From positions 1-64,000 of the forward strand of contig NZ_AMRM01000019.1 in assembly GCF_000300335.1 (NCBI RefSeq): a stretch of DNA of 64,000 bases, in the 5' to 3' direction. This DNA comes from Nitratireductor pacificus pht-3B. Its GTDB lineage: Bacteria > Pseudomonadota > Alphaproteobacteria > Rhizobiales > Rhizobiaceae. The position numbers and the translations under genes were made by a program. Shown here piece by piece: positions 28,194 to 37,359 of the stretch; the stretch's first letter is position 1; every line of letters starts with the position of its first letter. Under the pieces are notes generated by a model. It saw only the letters and a program-made list of their open reading frames with translations, was not told where the DNA came from and made no database searches.

Positions 28194-28748
28194 GGGTTCC
28201 AATTCGACGTCCCAGTAGAGATAGTCCATCCAGCTCTCATGGAGATGGTTGGGCGGGAAAAGCCTGCCGTTATTGTGCAGATCGTGCACGGTCGGCCGAA
28301 ACGGCTTCTGCTGCGGCCACATCTTTGCGCGCGCCGGCATCAGTCCGCCCTTCTTGAGATTGCAGGGCGAGCAGGCGGCCACGACATTCTCCCAGGAAGT
28401 AACCCCGCCGGAGCGGCGGGGGATCACATGGTCGAATGTCAGGTCCTCGCGCGTACCGCAATACTGGCATTGGAACCTGTCGCGCAGGAAGACATTGAAT
28501 CGCGTGAAGGCGGGATAGCGCGACGGCTTCACATAGGTTTTCAGGCAGATGACGCTCGGCAGCCGCATCGAGAACGAGGGCGAGGAGACCTGGTGTTCGT
28601 ACTCGGCGACAATATTCACCCGGTCGAGGAAGACCGCCTTGATGGCGTCCTGCCACGACCACAACGACAGCGGGTAATAACTCAGCGGCCGGTAGTCCGC
28701 ATTCAGCACCAGAGCGGGCATGCCGTCCGGCGAAGCAGCGATCGTCAC
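28191..28748 (-). CDS. HNH endonuclease
   Basis: A 185-residue protein with an HNH nuclease domain near its middle: zinc pairs CQYC and CSPC (about 95-130) around LTFDHVIPRRSGG and WENVVAACS. The N-terminal part LVLNADYRPLSYYPLSLWSWQDAIKAV is characteristic of a widespread bacterial and phage-like HNH subfamily with no restriction partner. No methyltransferase or toxin-immunity gene is adjacent, so a general DNA-metabolic role is more likely than restriction. Its stop codon lies inside repeat copy A. Upstream, 225 bases up to alkA hold nothing I can name. Confidence 0.88.
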   Translation of the reverse strand: MTIAASPDGMPALVLNADYRPLSYYPLSLWSWQDAIKAVFLDRVNIVAEYEHQVSSPSFSMRLPSVICLKTYVKPSRYPAFTRFNVFLRDRFQCQYCGTREDLTFDHVIPRRSGGVTSWENVVAACSPCNLKKGGLMPARAKMWPQQKPFRPTVHDLHNNGRLFPPNHLHESWMDYLYWDVELEP

Positions 28749-28973
28749 GTCCCAGGAGCTCCTTCACTGGCCCAGCGCAGGCAGTGCCCGAAGGCCGTGC
28801 ACACGCTATTCCGTTGTTCTCCACACCGCGCAGGGGCAGATCGTTCCGCTTGCCTGCCAGATGCTCAAGTCGTTCGATGCGGATACTGTAAGCCCGCGGT
28901 GACAGGAATGTGAAGCGGATATTTTGCTTTGTGACGGGCTAAACACCGGGATTTTCGCAGCTTTTTCGCCCCG

Positions 28974-29618
28974 TCAGGCCAGCGGAGCGGCCTCCCGCCC
29001 CTTCATCTCGCGATAATAGGCCCAGAACAGCCGCGCCGCGACCGCCCGGAACGGCGTCCATGATTCGGCCATCGCGGCAAGCGCCCGCGCGTCGGGACGC
29101 GCGTCGAGCGCGAAGGCGTGGGCGACGGCGGCCTGCAGCGCCACGTCGCGCGCGGGAAACACGTCCGGGTGCCCGGCGGAAACCAGCAGATACACCTCCG
29201 CGGTCCAAGGGCCGATGCCCGGGATCACCGTCATGCGGCTGACGGCGTCATCGGCCTCCAGCATGCACAGCGCCTCCAGATCGAGGATGCCGGCGCCGGC
29301 GGCCTCGGCCACTGCCGTCAGCGCCCGCTGCTTCGCCCGCGACAGGCCGGCGGCGATCAGCGGCGCTTCCCCAGCCGAGAGCACCGTCTCCGGCGTCAGG
29401 GGTGTCAGGGAGGCCGTCAGCCGGCCGAAGATCGCGTCGGCGCTGGCCCGCGAGACCTGCTGCGAGACGATCACCGAAGCAAGGCTGGCAAAGCCCGGCT
29501 GCGTCCGCCGCAACGGCACGTCGCCGGCAAACGCCCTGACCGCCACCAGCCGCGGATCAGCCGCGACAAGGGCGTCCAGGCCTGCCGTGATGTGGTCGTC
29601 GGTGTCGATGCGCTGCAT
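28974..29618 (-). CDS. DNA-3-methyladenine glycosylase II (AlkA-like)
   Basis: Removes alkylated bases from DNA as the first step of base-excision repair. The 214-residue protein is a HhH-GPD glycosylase: the helix-hairpin-helix VIPGIGPWTAEVYLL (131-145) and catalytic Asp158 in FPARDVALQ; there is no C-terminal iron-sulfur cysteine cluster, separating it from endonuclease III. FASLASVIVSQQVS near residue 50 is typical of the single-domain AlkA group. The ATG at 29618 matches family starts, although I see no strong ribosome-binding site. It is divergent from gluQ. Confidence 0.88.
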   Translation of the reverse strand: MQRIDTDDHITAGLDALVAADPRLVAVRAFAGDVPLRRTQPGFASLASVIVSQQVSRASADAIFGRLTASLTPLTPETVLSAGEAPLIAAGLSRAKQRALTAVAEAAGAGILDLEALCMLEADDAVSRMTVIPGIGPWTAEVYLLVSAGHPDVFPARDVALQAAVAHAFALDARPDARALAAMAESWTPFRAVAARLFWAYYREMKGREAAPLA

Positions 29619-29705
29619 GGAAGAACGCGTCCCATTCTTGCTGTCGGCGGGGGAAATCCGTAGCAATCGTCCCATGCCGACCGCAACCCGATTCGCCGAA
29701 CACTC

Positions 29706-30587
29706 ATGACAAAGCCGGTCTTTCGCTTCGCTCCGAGCCCGAATGGCGAGCTGCATCTCGGCCATGCCTATTCGGCGCTGGTCAACTGGGGCATGGCGAA
29801 CGCCGCCGGCGGCCGCTTCCTGCTGCGCATTGAGGACATCGACACCACGCGCTGCACGCCGGAGCTGGAACGGAGCATCTACCGCGATCTCGCCTGGCTG
29901 GGACTGGAATGGGAAGAGCCCGTGCGCCGCCAGTCCGACCATTTTGACGACTACCGCGACGCGCTCGAGCGCCTCATTGATGCGGATCTGGTCTATCCCG
30001 CCTTCATGAGCCGTGGCGAGGTACGGGCGCGGATTGCGGACGAAGAGGCGGCGGGTCGCTCCTGGCCCCGCGACCCGGACGGCACGCCGCACTATCCCGG
30101 CGACGACAGGCATCTGACGGAAGCGGAACGGCGAAGCCGCATCGCCGGAGGAGCGCCGTTCGCCTGGCGGCTCGACATGCGGCGCGCCATGGCGCATGCG
30201 GGCGCCCCTCCGCGCTGGGACGAAACGGGTCTGGGACCGAAGGAAGAAACCGGTGTGGTCGCGGCCGCACCGGAAGCCTGGGGAGACGTGGTGATTGCCC
30301 GCAAGGAGATGCCGGCGAGCTATCACCTGTCGGTCACGGTGGACGATGCGCTTCAGGGCGTGACCCATGTGGTGCGCGGACGCGACCTGTTCTACGCCAC
30401 CGCCGTTCACCGCCTGCTGCAGGAGCTGCTGGGCCTCGCGGCGCCCTGCTACCATCATCACGAGCTGATCGTCGATGCCGACGGCCACAAGCTTTCCAAG
30501 AGCCGCGGCGACACCAGTCTGGCGGCCCTGCGCGCCGGCGGCATGACGCCGGCCGACATAACCCGCCTGATCGGGCTGGCTAGATGA
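29706..30587 (+). CDS. gluQ: Glutamyl-Q tRNA(Asp) synthetase
   Basis: A shortened glutamyl-tRNA synthetase that attaches glutamate to queuosine in tRNA(Asp). The 293-residue protein has the catalytic core only: HLGH (17-20), RIEDIDTTR and the KLSKS loop near residue 260; no anticodon-binding domain follows. The zinc-binding cysteines of the E. coli enzyme are absent: at LVYPAFMSRGE (95-105) the cysteine positions are Ala and Met. The stop overlaps the 3' end of the next gene, on the opposite strand, by 8 bases. Queuosine enzymes other than the QueD-like gene are not in the window. Confidence 0.9.
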   Translation: MTKPVFRFAPSPNGELHLGHAYSALVNWGMANAAGGRFLLRIEDIDTTRCTPELERSIYRDLAWLGLEWEEPVRRQSDHFDDYRDALERLIDADLVYPAFMSRGEVRARIADEEAAGRSWPRDPDGTPHYPGDDRHLTEAERRSRIAGGAPFAWRLDMRRAMAHAGAPPRWDETGLGPKEETGVVAAAPEAWGDVVIARKEMPASYHLSVTVDDALQGVTHVVRGRDLFYATAVHRLLQELLGLAAPCYHHHELIVDADGHKLSKSRGDTSLAALRAGGMTPADITRLIGLAR

Positions 30588-30870
30588 CGCGCCTCAGAAT
30601 GGCCTTGACGAAGGTCATCACCAGCAGCGTCGCAAAGGCCCCGCCGAGACCGGCGAACGCGCCCTCCGTGAGGCTTGCGAAGCGGATGCCCTGGCCGTTC
30701 GCCAGATAGATCGTCGCGAAGAACGCAATGGTGATGATGCCCGCATTGCCCATTGCACCGAAACCGTCCTCGCGCATGACGGAATCCAGCGCCAGCGACA
30801 GCAGATAGGACAGGATCGTCACCGCCGCGACGGCGAACAGAAGCCAGCTCGTGTCCAGTTTCATCAGCAT
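30580..30870 (-). CDS. Small conserved hypothetical membrane protein
   Basis: A 96-residue hydrophobic protein with three predicted transmembrane helices (about 5-25, 38-55 and 67-90), which I cannot assign to a named family with certainty. It starts at the ATG at 30870, preceded by GGGAG; the open frame runs further upstream without a ribosome-binding site. It ends LVMTFVKAILRRVI and overlaps the end of gluQ by 8 bases, tail to tail. Divergent from the EamA transporter gene. Function unknown. Confidence 0.7.
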   Translation of the reverse strand: MLMKLDTSWLLFAVAAVTILSYLLSLALDSVMREDGFGAMGNAGIITIAFFATIYLANGQGIRFASLTEGAFAGLGGAFATLLVMTFVKAILRRVI

Positions 30871-31031
30871 GCGCGCACTCCCGGCCGGTTCAGGCGATGA
30901 CTTGCGCCTGGCGGCACCAAAGTTCAGGGCAATTGATGATAGCGTGGAAATGTTTCGCTTTTCTTGCCGTTGCAGAGCGGGTACAGCGCTCACCGTATCC
31001 CCTCTTTCCAAGAATTCCGACGGCCAGTCCG

Positions 31032-31934
31032 ATGCTGAACTCCACCCGGGTCATCCCTGCCCTTTTCGTCGTCCTCTGGGCGACCGGCTTCATCGGCGCG
31101 CGCTATGCGATGCCCTGGGCTGAACCCTTCACCTTCCTGTGGGTGCGTTTCGCGCTGTCCTTCGCGCTGCTCCTCGTCCTGGTGCCGATCCTCGGCGCGA
31201 AGCCGATCGGCCGGCGCAACGCCATGCATGCGAGCATTGCCGGCGTCCTGATGCATACGCTGTATCTCGGCGGCGTCTTCTGGGCGGTGAAGCACGGCCT
31301 GCCGGCAGGCTTCGCCGGCCTCATCGTCGGGTTGCAACCCATGCTGACGGCGGTCATGGCCGGCGCGTTCATCGGCGAGACGGTCACCCGCAAGCACTGG
31401 TTCGGCCTGGTCGTCGGCCTGGTCGGCGTCGCCATCGTGCTCTCCCCGAAGTTCAACCAGATCAGCGGCGGCGTGACCATGGCGACCGTCGGCGCGGCGA
31501 CCTTCGCCGTCATCGCCATGAGCGCCGGCACCGTCTGGCAGAAGCATTTCGTCTCGCGCGCCGACCTCGTGACAGTCACGCTTTACCAGTATGCCGGCGG
31601 CTGGCTCGTCGCCTTCTGCGCCTCCCTGGCGTTCGAAAACCAGGAGTTCACCATCAACGGCGAGCTGGTCTTCGCCATGGCCTGGCTGGTGCTCGTCCTG
31701 TCGCTGGGCGCCATCTTCCTGCTGATGATTCTCATCCGGGAGGGCGAGGTCGCCAAGGTTGCCTCGCTGTTCTATCTCGTGCCCGCCGTGACCGCGCTGC
31801 TGGCCTGGCTTCTCTTTGGCGAGACCCTGAACCTCGTGCAGCTCGCCGGCATGGCGATCACCACCTTCGGCGTCGCGCTGGCGACCAGAAAGCCGCCGGA
31901 TCAGGCTTCGGCGACCGCGTCAGCCTCCCGGTAG
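31032..31934 (+). CDS. DMT family transporter (EamA domains)
   Basis: A 300-residue exporter-type protein with ten predicted transmembrane helices in two EamA repeats. PALFVVLWATGFIGARYAMP opens the first repeat, and GGVTMATVGAATFAVIAMSAGTVWQKH the second; the last helix ends ITTFGVALATRKP. Members export amino acids, purines or metabolites; the substrate here is unknown. The ATG at 31032 starts the first helix, so 45 earlier in-frame codons are excluded. The gene overlaps the 3' end of the convergent YihY gene by 34 bases. Confidence 0.9.
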   Translation: MLNSTRVIPALFVVLWATGFIGARYAMPWAEPFTFLWVRFALSFALLLVLVPILGAKPIGRRNAMHASIAGVLMHTLYLGGVFWAVKHGLPAGFAGLIVGLQPMLTAVMAGAFIGETVTRKHWFGLVVGLVGVAIVLSPKFNQISGGVTMATVGAATFAVIAMSAGTVWQKHFVSRADLVTVTLYQYAGGWLVAFCASLAFENQEFTINGELVFAMAWLVLVLSLGAIFLLMILIREGEVAKVASLFYLVPAVTALLAWLLFGETLNLVQLAGMAITTFGVALATRKPPDQASATASASR

Positions 31935-32752
31935 CGCTTGATCGAGGCGTTCATCTCGCCGCCGAGGATGAACACCGCCGACAGGATGTACAGGAACACC
32001 ACCGCGATCATGATCGAGGCCAGTCCCGCATAGGTGCTGGCATAGTTGCTGAAGCGCCCCAGATAGGCCGCGAAGAGGCTCGACCCGGCAAACGACCCGA
32101 ACAGGGTGAACGCAACGCCGGGCAGCACGTCCCAGAGGCTGCGCCTTCCGGCCGGCAGCCACAGATGCACCGCGATCAGCGCCAGCACCAGCACGGTCAG
32201 GGCGATGACATAGCGCCAGAAGGTGATCGTGCCGACATAGGGCGCGATCCACTCCAGATTGTTGGCCGCGATGCTGAGCGCGATCGGCGCCACCACGAGC
32301 AGCAGGCTGATCGCCAGGAACCCCATCGTCGCCACGAGAACGAACACCAGGCTCTGCGCTCTGAGCCGGAAAATCGAGCGTTGTTCGGTGACCCGGTAGG
32401 CGCGGTTGAGCGACAGGCGCAGCGCCTCGACGCCGTTCGAGGCGAACACGCCGGCCAGCACCACGCCGAAGGTGAGCAGACCGCCCCGCCGGACCCCGAG
32501 GACATTGTGCACCTCGTTGGCGATCGGCTCAGCCACCTCCTTCGGCCAGGTGTCGAAGATCAGGTCGATCGCCTGCTGCGAGAAGGCATCGGCACCCAGG
32601 AAGCTCGCCAGAGCGGTTGCGAAGATGAGGAAGGGAAACAGCGCCATCAGCGCGGAGATCGCCACATGGCTGGACATCGCCCAGCCGTCATCCGTGTTGA
32701 AATGGCCGAACGCGTCGCCCAGGACGCGTCTCGCGGCCCTCAATCCGTGCAC
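31901..32752 (-). CDS. YihY/virulence factor BrkB family protein
   Basis: A 283-residue membrane protein with about six transmembrane helices and the family patterns SSHVAISALMALFPFLIF, GVFASNGVEALRLSLNRAY and GSLFAAYLGRFSNYASTYAG-like segment near the C-terminus. The family was once called ribonuclease BN in error; the function is unknown. The start is the GTG at 32752, because AGGAGGTG lies five bases before it (32758-32765), one of the best ribosome-binding sites in the window. Divergent from the SDR gene and tail-overlapping the DMT gene. Confidence 0.9.
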   Translation of the reverse strand: MHGLRAARRVLGDAFGHFNTDDGWAMSSHVAISALMALFPFLIFATALASFLGADAFSQQAIDLIFDTWPKEVAEPIANEVHNVLGVRRGGLLTFGVVLAGVFASNGVEALRLSLNRAYRVTEQRSIFRLRAQSLVFVLVATMGFLAISLLLVVAPIALSIAANNLEWIAPYVGTITFWRYVIALTVLVLALIAVHLWLPAGRRSLWDVLPGVAFTLFGSFAGSSLFAAYLGRFSNYASTYAGLASIMIAVVFLYILSAVFILGGEMNASIKRYREADAVAEA

Positions 32753-32853
32753 GGCGTCACCTCCTGCTTCATTCCTCACACGCCTTCTTATTGTCTCGTC
32801 CCCGCCAATATGTGAAACCGTTCCGCTTATACACAAGGGGAGCGATTGTTTTC

Positions 32854-33699
32854 TTGGCCGAGCGACAGACCCACGACCGCACCATTCTCCTGACCGGAGC
32901 GTCCTCGGGCATCGGCGCCCATTGCGCCCGCGCCCTGCGCCGCGACGGCTGGCGCGTCTTCGCAACGGCGCGCACCGAACGGGATCTCGCCTCTCTGGAA
33001 GCGGATGGCATCGAGGCGCTCTACCTCGATTATGCCGAGCCCGCCTCCATCGCCGCCCTCGCCGACGAGGTCCTGCAGCGCACCGGCGGCACGCTCGACG
33101 CCTTGTTCAACAACGGTGCCTACGCCCAGGCGGGGGCGGTCGAGGATCTGCCGGTCGAGGCCCTGCGTCATCAGTTCGAGGTCAACGTCTTCGGCTGGCA
33201 CGATCTGACCCGGCGCATCGTTCCCGCCATGCGGGCGCAGGGACACGGCCGGATCGTCCATTGCTCCTCCATTCTCGGCCTCGTGCCGATCCGGTTTCGC
33301 GGCGCCTATGCCGCTTCGAAACACGCCATCGAGGGCCTGATGCTGTGCCAGCGCGCCGAACTGCAGGGCTCCGGCATCCATGTCTCGCTGATCGAACCCG
33401 GTCCGATCGCCTCGAAGATCGCCAGCAACGGCCTGCCCTGGTTCGAGCGCTACATCGACCACGAGAATTCGGTGCATCGCGAAGCCTACCGGGCGCAGCT
33501 CGCACGGCTGCGGCAGGGCGGCGTGAAGTCGCGTTTCAAGCTCGGCCCGGAAGCCGTATACGCCAGGCTGCGCCACGCGCTTGTTTCGCCTGCGCCGCGC
33601 CCGCACTATGTGGTGACCACGCCGGCGCGCATCGGTGTCGCATTGAAACGCCTCCTGCCGGCGCGCATGCTGTACCGCTTCCTGTCCGACAAGGGCTGA
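32854..33699 (+). CDS. SDR family oxidoreductase
   Basis: A 281-residue classical short-chain dehydrogenase: the dinucleotide-binding TGASSGIG (14-21), NNG in the fourth strand (86-88), catalytic Ser139 and YxxxK (Tyr152, Lys156). ATART at 38-42 favours NADP(H). I place the start at a TTG (32854) after AAGGGGAG; the alternative, a TTG at 32791, would add 21 residues not typical of the family, so the start is uncertain. Substrate unknown. The small HIG1-like gene follows 33 bases later on the same strand. Confidence 0.85.
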   Translation: MAERQTHDRTILLTGASSGIGAHCARALRRDGWRVFATARTERDLASLEADGIEALYLDYAEPASIAALADEVLQRTGGTLDALFNNGAYAQAGAVEDLPVEALRHQFEVNVFGWHDLTRRIVPAMRAQGHGRIVHCSSILGLVPIRFRGAYAASKHAIEGLMLCQRAELQGSGIHVSLIEPGPIASKIASNGLPWFERYIDHENSVHREAYRAQLARLRQGGVKSRFKLGPEAVYARLRHALVSPAPRPHYVVTTPARIGVALKRLLPARMLYRFLSDKG

Positions 33700-33732
33700 C
33701 CCGAACAAAGAAAGCCGCCAAAGAAAACCGTC

Positions 33733-33933
33733 ATGGAAACACTCTTCAACATCCTCGCGATCCTGGTCATGATGGCGGTCGTCATCGTGCTGATCCGCGG
33801 CCTCATCAACATGATGCGCGGCGGCTCCGCCAACACGTCCAACAAGTTGATGCAGGCGCGCGTCATCCTGCAGGCGGTCGCGATCGTCTTCATCGTCCTC
33901 GCCATGTACTATGCCAAGTCGCGCGGCGGCTGA
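33733..33933 (+). CDS. Twin transmembrane helix small protein (HIG1 domain)
   Basis: A 66-residue membrane protein with two helices (about 5-25 and 42-60) separated by a polar loop MMRGGSANTSNKLMQARVI, which fits the bacterial HIG1/twin-helix family. Mitochondrial relatives stabilise respiratory supercomplexes; a role in cytochrome oxidase assembly is inference here. It lies between the SDR gene and the adenosyltransferase gene, 7 bases before the latter. A minor protein, but the length and helix pattern are consistent with the family. Confidence 0.85.
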   Translation: METLFNILAILVMMAVVIVLIRGLINMMRGGSANTSNKLMQARVILQAVAIVFIVLAMYYAKSRGG

Positions 33934-33940
33934 GGGTTCC

Positions 33941-34522
33941 ATGGTCAAGCTCAACAAGATCTACACCCGCACCGGCGACAGGGGCACCACCGGCCTCGGC
34001 ACGCGGGAGCGGCGCCTGAAGAGCGACCTGCGCATCGCCGCCTTCGGGACCGTCGACGAAGCCAATGCCTGCATCGGCATGGCACGCCTCCACACCGCCC
34101 GCGACAATCCCGGGATCGACGCGATGCTGGCAGCGATCCAGAACGACCTGTTCGATCTGGGCGCCGACCTGGCGACGCTGGAAACGGACGAGAAGCCCGA
34201 ATACGAGCCGCTGCGCATCGTCCAGAGCCAGGTCGACCGGCTCGAACGCGACATCGATGCCCTGAACGAACACCTCGCGCCCCTGCGCTCTTTCGTGCTT
34301 CCGGGCGGGACGCCGGCCGCCGCCGCGCTGCATCTCGCCCGAACCGTTGCGCGCCGCGCCGAGCGGCTGATGGTGGAACTGAAGGAGAAGCCGGGCGAAG
34401 TGGTCGGCGGCGAGGCGCTTCGCTACATCAACCGCGTCTCGGACTTCCTCTTCGTCGCCTCCCGCGCCGTCAATGACAATGGCGCGCGGGACGTGCTATG
34501 GGTTCCCGGACAGAACCGATAG
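33941..34522 (+). CDS. Cob(I)yrinic acid a,c-diamide adenosyltransferase (PduO type)
   Basis: Adds the 5'-deoxyadenosyl group to cobalamin using ATP. The 193-residue protein is the PduO-type four-helix bundle, with the ATP-binding N-terminus KIYTRTGDRGTTGL (4-17), FGTVDEANACIG, and the C-terminal FVLPGG and ARTVARRAER motifs followed by YINRVSDFLFVASR. The start at 33941 is chosen because the residues before it are not part of the family. In many alphaproteobacteria it is near a twin-helix gene, rhomboid and etfBA, as here. The other cobalamin genes are not in the window. Confidence 0.94.
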   Translation: MVKLNKIYTRTGDRGTTGLGTRERRLKSDLRIAAFGTVDEANACIGMARLHTARDNPGIDAMLAAIQNDLFDLGADLATLETDEKPEYEPLRIVQSQVDRLERDIDALNEHLAPLRSFVLPGGTPAAAALHLARTVARRAERLMVELKEKPGEVVGGEALRYINRVSDFLFVASRAVNDNGARDVLWVPGQNR

Positions 34523-34562
34523 GATTCGCGGACCGCTATCGGGGTCCGAAACGAGGGCTCCG

Positions 34563-35330
34563 ATGTTCATACCGCTGCACGACGCCAACAGCCTGCGGCA
34601 CATCAAGCGGCAATATGTGACACTGGCGCTGATCGCGCTCAACGTGATCATGTATCTGGCGACCGTCGTTGCCGGCGAGGACCTCGCCTTCGCCGCGGCC
34701 CTGGGGCTTGGCTATATCCCGTCCGTTTCGCACGATCTGGCGGTGCTCCCCCCGGAACTGGACTGGGTGCCCGAGCCCTTCACCTACATCACCTATTCCT
34801 TCCTGCATGGCGACCTGCTCCATCTCGGCGGCAACATGCTGTTCCTCTGGGTGTTCGGCGACAATGTCGAGGACGCGCTCGGCCACTTCCGCTATCTGGT
34901 CTTCTATCTCGCCTGCGCCGTTGCCGGCGCCTATCTGCACGGTTTCATCGAGCCGGCTTCCAGCTCTCCCCTGATCGGCGCCTCGGGCGCGATCGCCGGC
35001 ATCGTCGCCGCCTATCTGATCCTGCATCCCCGCGTCAAAGTCTGGGTTCTGGCCTTCGCCCGCATCCCGCTGCGCATTCCCGCCTTCGTGGCTCTGGCCT
35101 TCTGGATCGGTTTCCAGTTCCTGATGCTCTTCGTCGATACCGAAAATCAGGTCTCCTGGGCGGCCCATGCGGGAGGCATCCTCGCCGGCGCCGTTCTGGT
35201 CCTCATCCTGCGGCGGCGCGACGTGCCGCTGCTCGACCGCCGCCTCCAGACCCCGGAGGCTGTCGAGCTCGAAAAGCCCAACATGGCGAAGCCCATGGAA
35301 GGCAGCCAGCCCCGCTGGGGCAGGCAATAG
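34563..35330 (+). CDS. Rhomboid family intramembrane serine protease
   Basis: A 255-residue membrane protein with six or seven helices and the catalytic pair Ser141 (GASGAIAG) and His202 (WAAHAGG), plus the HLGGNMLFLWVFGDNVED loop, so it should be an active protease that cuts within the membrane. An unusually large first cytoplasmic region is absent. Start at 34563 is chosen from the amphipathic N-terminus MFIPLHDANSLRHIKRQYV, common in alphaproteobacterial members. The last 25 residues are polar and cytoplasmic. Natural substrate unknown. Confidence 0.93.
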   Translation: MFIPLHDANSLRHIKRQYVTLALIALNVIMYLATVVAGEDLAFAAALGLGYIPSVSHDLAVLPPELDWVPEPFTYITYSFLHGDLLHLGGNMLFLWVFGDNVEDALGHFRYLVFYLACAVAGAYLHGFIEPASSSPLIGASGAIAGIVAAYLILHPRVKVWVLAFARIPLRIPAFVALAFWIGFQFLMLFVDTENQVSWAAHAGGILAGAVLVLILRRRDVPLLDRRLQTPEAVELEKPNMAKPMEGSQPRWGRQ

Positions 35331-35341
35331 GCATCCACATA

Positions 35342-35370
35342 TTGACCTGAACGTTGGGCCTCTCTACGGT
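35342..35370 (+). promoter_or_regulatory. Possible etfB promoter
   Basis: TTGACC (35342-35347) and TACGGT (35365-35370) are 17 bases apart in the 180-base gap between the rhomboid gene and etfB. The -35 is good and the -10 weak (three of six), so this is a suggestion only. Confidence 0.3.
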
Positions 35371-35510
35371 CCCGCCAACTCCGGCGGCAAGCCGCGTCGA
35401 GAGAGGGGGCTGGCAACGCCCCGCTCATGTCGGCACCAGGCCTACCGACCGGTGCATTTGCTGGTCGCCAGCAATCGAACCGAAGTTCCCATCACGGAAG
35501 GTGAATGCGC

Positions 35511-36260
35511 ATGAAAGTCCTTGTTCCGGTCAAGCGGGTCATCGACGCCAACGTGAAGCCGCGCGTCAAGGCTGACGGCTCGGGCGTTGAGCTTGCCAAC
35601 GTCAAGATGGCGATGAACCCGTTCTGCGAGATTGCGGTTGAAGAAGCGATCCGTCTGAAGGAAGCGGGCAAGGTGGAAGAGATCGTGGTTGTCTCGATCG
35701 GCCCGGACAAGGCGCAGGAGACCCTGCGCACGGGGCTTGCCATGGGGGCCGACCGGGCGATCCTCGTCAAGACCGACGATCTGGTGGAGCCGCTCGACGT
35801 GGCGAAGATCCTGAAGGGCGTTGTCGACGAGGAAAAGCCGGAGATCGTCATCCTCGGCAAGCAGGCGATCGACGACGACAGCAACCAGACCGGCCAGATG
35901 CTCGCCGCCCTGCTCGGCTGGAGCCAAGGCACCTTCGCCTCGAAGGTGGAGATCGATGGCGGCAAGGCCAAGGTGACGCGCGAGGTGGATGGCGGCCTGC
36001 AGGTGGTCGAACTGAAGCTGCCGGCCATCGTCACCACCGATCTGCGCCTCAACGAGCCGCGCTATGCGTCGCTGCCCAACATCATGAAGGCGAAGAAGAA
36101 GCCGCTCGACGCGAAGGCGCCCGGCGACTACGGCGTCACCGTCAAGCCGCGCCTGAAGGTGCTGAAGACGGAGGAGCCGGCGGGCCGCAAGGCGGGTGTC
36201 AAGGTGGGTTCGGTCGCCGAACTGGTCGACAAGCTCAAGAACGAAGCCGGCGTGCTTTAA
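35511..36260 (+). CDS. etfB: Electron transfer flavoprotein subunit beta
   Basis: The beta chain of ETF, which collects electrons from acyl-CoA dehydrogenases and passes them to ETF:ubiquinone oxidoreductase. The 249-residue length, [12 protein letters not shown] start and [20 protein letters not shown]-binding segment are standard. The ATG two codons upstream is closer to the GGAAGGTG site; the ATG at 35511 matches homologous starts. etfA follows 18 bases later, and fadE and hbdA are in the next two kilobases. Very similar to mitochondrial ETF-beta, with no oddities. Confidence 0.96.
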   Translation: MKVLVPVKRVIDANVKPRVKADGSGVELANVKMAMNPFCEIAVEEAIRLKEAGKVEEIVVVSIGPDKAQETLRTGLAMGADRAILVKTDDLVEPLDVAKILKGVVDEEKPEIVILGKQAIDDDSNQTGQMLAALLGWSQGTFASKVEIDGGKAKVTREVDGGLQVVELKLPAIVTTDLRLNEPRYASLPNIMKAKKKPLDAKAPGDYGVTVKPRLKVLKTEEPAGRKAGVKVGSVAELVDKLKNEAGVL

Positions 36261-36278
36261 GCGGAAGGGATAGAGATC

Positions 36279-37208
36279 ATGGCCATTCTCCTGATTGCCG
36301 AACACGACAACAAGAGCCTTTCCGACCAGACCGCCAAGGCGCTTTCCGCTGCCGGCAAGATCGGCTCCGACATCGACGTGCTGGTCGCCGGCAAGGGCGC
36401 GAAAGCCGCTGCCGACGCGGCGGCGAAGCTTGCCGACGTGCGCAAGGTGCTGCTCGCCGAGAACGACGCGCTTGCCGAACAGCTGGCCGAGCCGCTGGCC
36501 GACCTCGTCGTGGCACTCGCCGACGGCTACGACACCTTCGTCGCCCCCGCCACCACCACCGGCAAGAACGTGATGCCGCGCGTCGCCGCCCTGCTCGACG
36601 TGATGCAGGTTTCTGACGTGATCGAGGTGGTGGACGCCAAGACCTTCAAGCGCCCGATCTATGCCGGCAACGCCATCCAGACGGTCGAGGCGACCGACGC
36701 GAAGCGCGTGCTGACCATCCGCACGGCCACGTTCCAGGCGGCCGGCGAAGGTGGCTCCGTCCCTGTCGAGAACACCGCCGCGCCGGCCGATGCCGGCCTG
36801 TCGCGCTTCGTCGAGAACCGCATCGCCGAAAGCGACCGTCCCGAGCTGACCTCGGCACGGGTGATCATCTCCGGCGGCCGGGCGCTCGGCTCGGCGGAGA
36901 AGTTCGAGGAGGTGATCCTTCCGGTCGCCGACAAGCTGGGCGCCGCCGTCGGTGCCTCGCGCGCCGCGGTCGATGCCGGCTATGCTCCGAACGACTGGCA
37001 GGTCGGCCAGACCGGCAAGGTGGTCGCGCCCGAGCTCTACATCGCCTGCGGCATCTCCGGCGCCATCCAGCACCTCGCCGGCATGAAGGACTCCAAGGTC
37101 ATCGTCGCCATCAACAAGGACGAGGAAGCGCCGATCTTCCAGGTCGCGGACTATGGCCTCGTCGCCGACCTCTTCGACGTCCTCCCGGAACTCGAAAAGG
37201 CGCTCTGA
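36279..37208 (+). CDS. etfA: Electron transfer flavoprotein subunit alpha
   Basis: FAD-binding alpha chain of ETF, partner of the upstream etfB. The 309-residue protein has the N-terminal domain and the C-terminal FAD domain with [34 protein letters not shown], and [11 protein letters not shown], all usual. It lies 18 bases after etfB and ends about 27 bases before an intrinsic terminator, so etfBA form a two-gene operon. Confidence 0.97.
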   Translation: MAILLIAEHDNKSLSDQTAKALSAAGKIGSDIDVLVAGKGAKAAADAAAKLADVRKVLLAENDALAEQLAEPLADLVVALADGYDTFVAPATTTGKNVMPRVAALLDVMQVSDVIEVVDAKTFKRPIYAGNAIQTVEATDAKRVLTIRTATFQAAGEGGSVPVENTAAPADAGLSRFVENRIAESDRPELTSARVIISGGRALGSAEKFEEVILPVADKLGAAVGASRAAVDAGYAPNDWQVGQTGKVVAPELYIACGISGAIQHLAGMKDSKVIVAINKDEEAPIFQVADYGLVADLFDVLPELEKAL

Positions 37209-37234
37209 CGCGCGTCCGGCAGGAAAGCACGTTC

Positions 37235-37270
37235 AAAAGCCCCGCCTTCGTCCGCGAAGCGGGGCTTTTT
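37235..37270 (+). terminator. Intrinsic terminator after etfBA
   Basis: AAAAGCCCCG (37235-37244) pairs with CGGGGCTTTT (37260-37269), extended by CTTCG/CGAAG with one bulged C and a TCCG loop, and followed by a T-run. It is a strong stem 27 bases past etfA. Confidence 0.92.
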
Positions 37271-37346
37271 CGTCTCCAAGGCGCCAGCCCCAGGACTGCG
37301 CAAAATCTTGCTGTTCGGACTGGACGTCACCCGCCGGCCAAACTAG

Positions 37347-37359
37347 GTTGCACTGCAAC
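37347..37359. promoter_or_regulatory. Perfect TGC-type palindrome upstream of hbdA
   Basis: GTTGCA-C-TGCAAC is a perfect 6-bp inverted repeat centred 51 bases before the hbdA start. It looks like an operator for a dimeric repressor. TGC/GCA-rich sites are known for PhaR (AniA), the regulator of polyhydroxybutyrate metabolism in Paracoccus; that identity is an inference. A small hairpin GGGTGC/GCACCC (37372-37388) follows in the leader. Confidence 0.4.

Noticed and set aside
28191-28748. HNH endonuclease as part of a restriction or defence system
   Set aside because: No methyltransferase, specificity or toxin-immunity gene is nearby and the subfamily is widespread as a lone gene.
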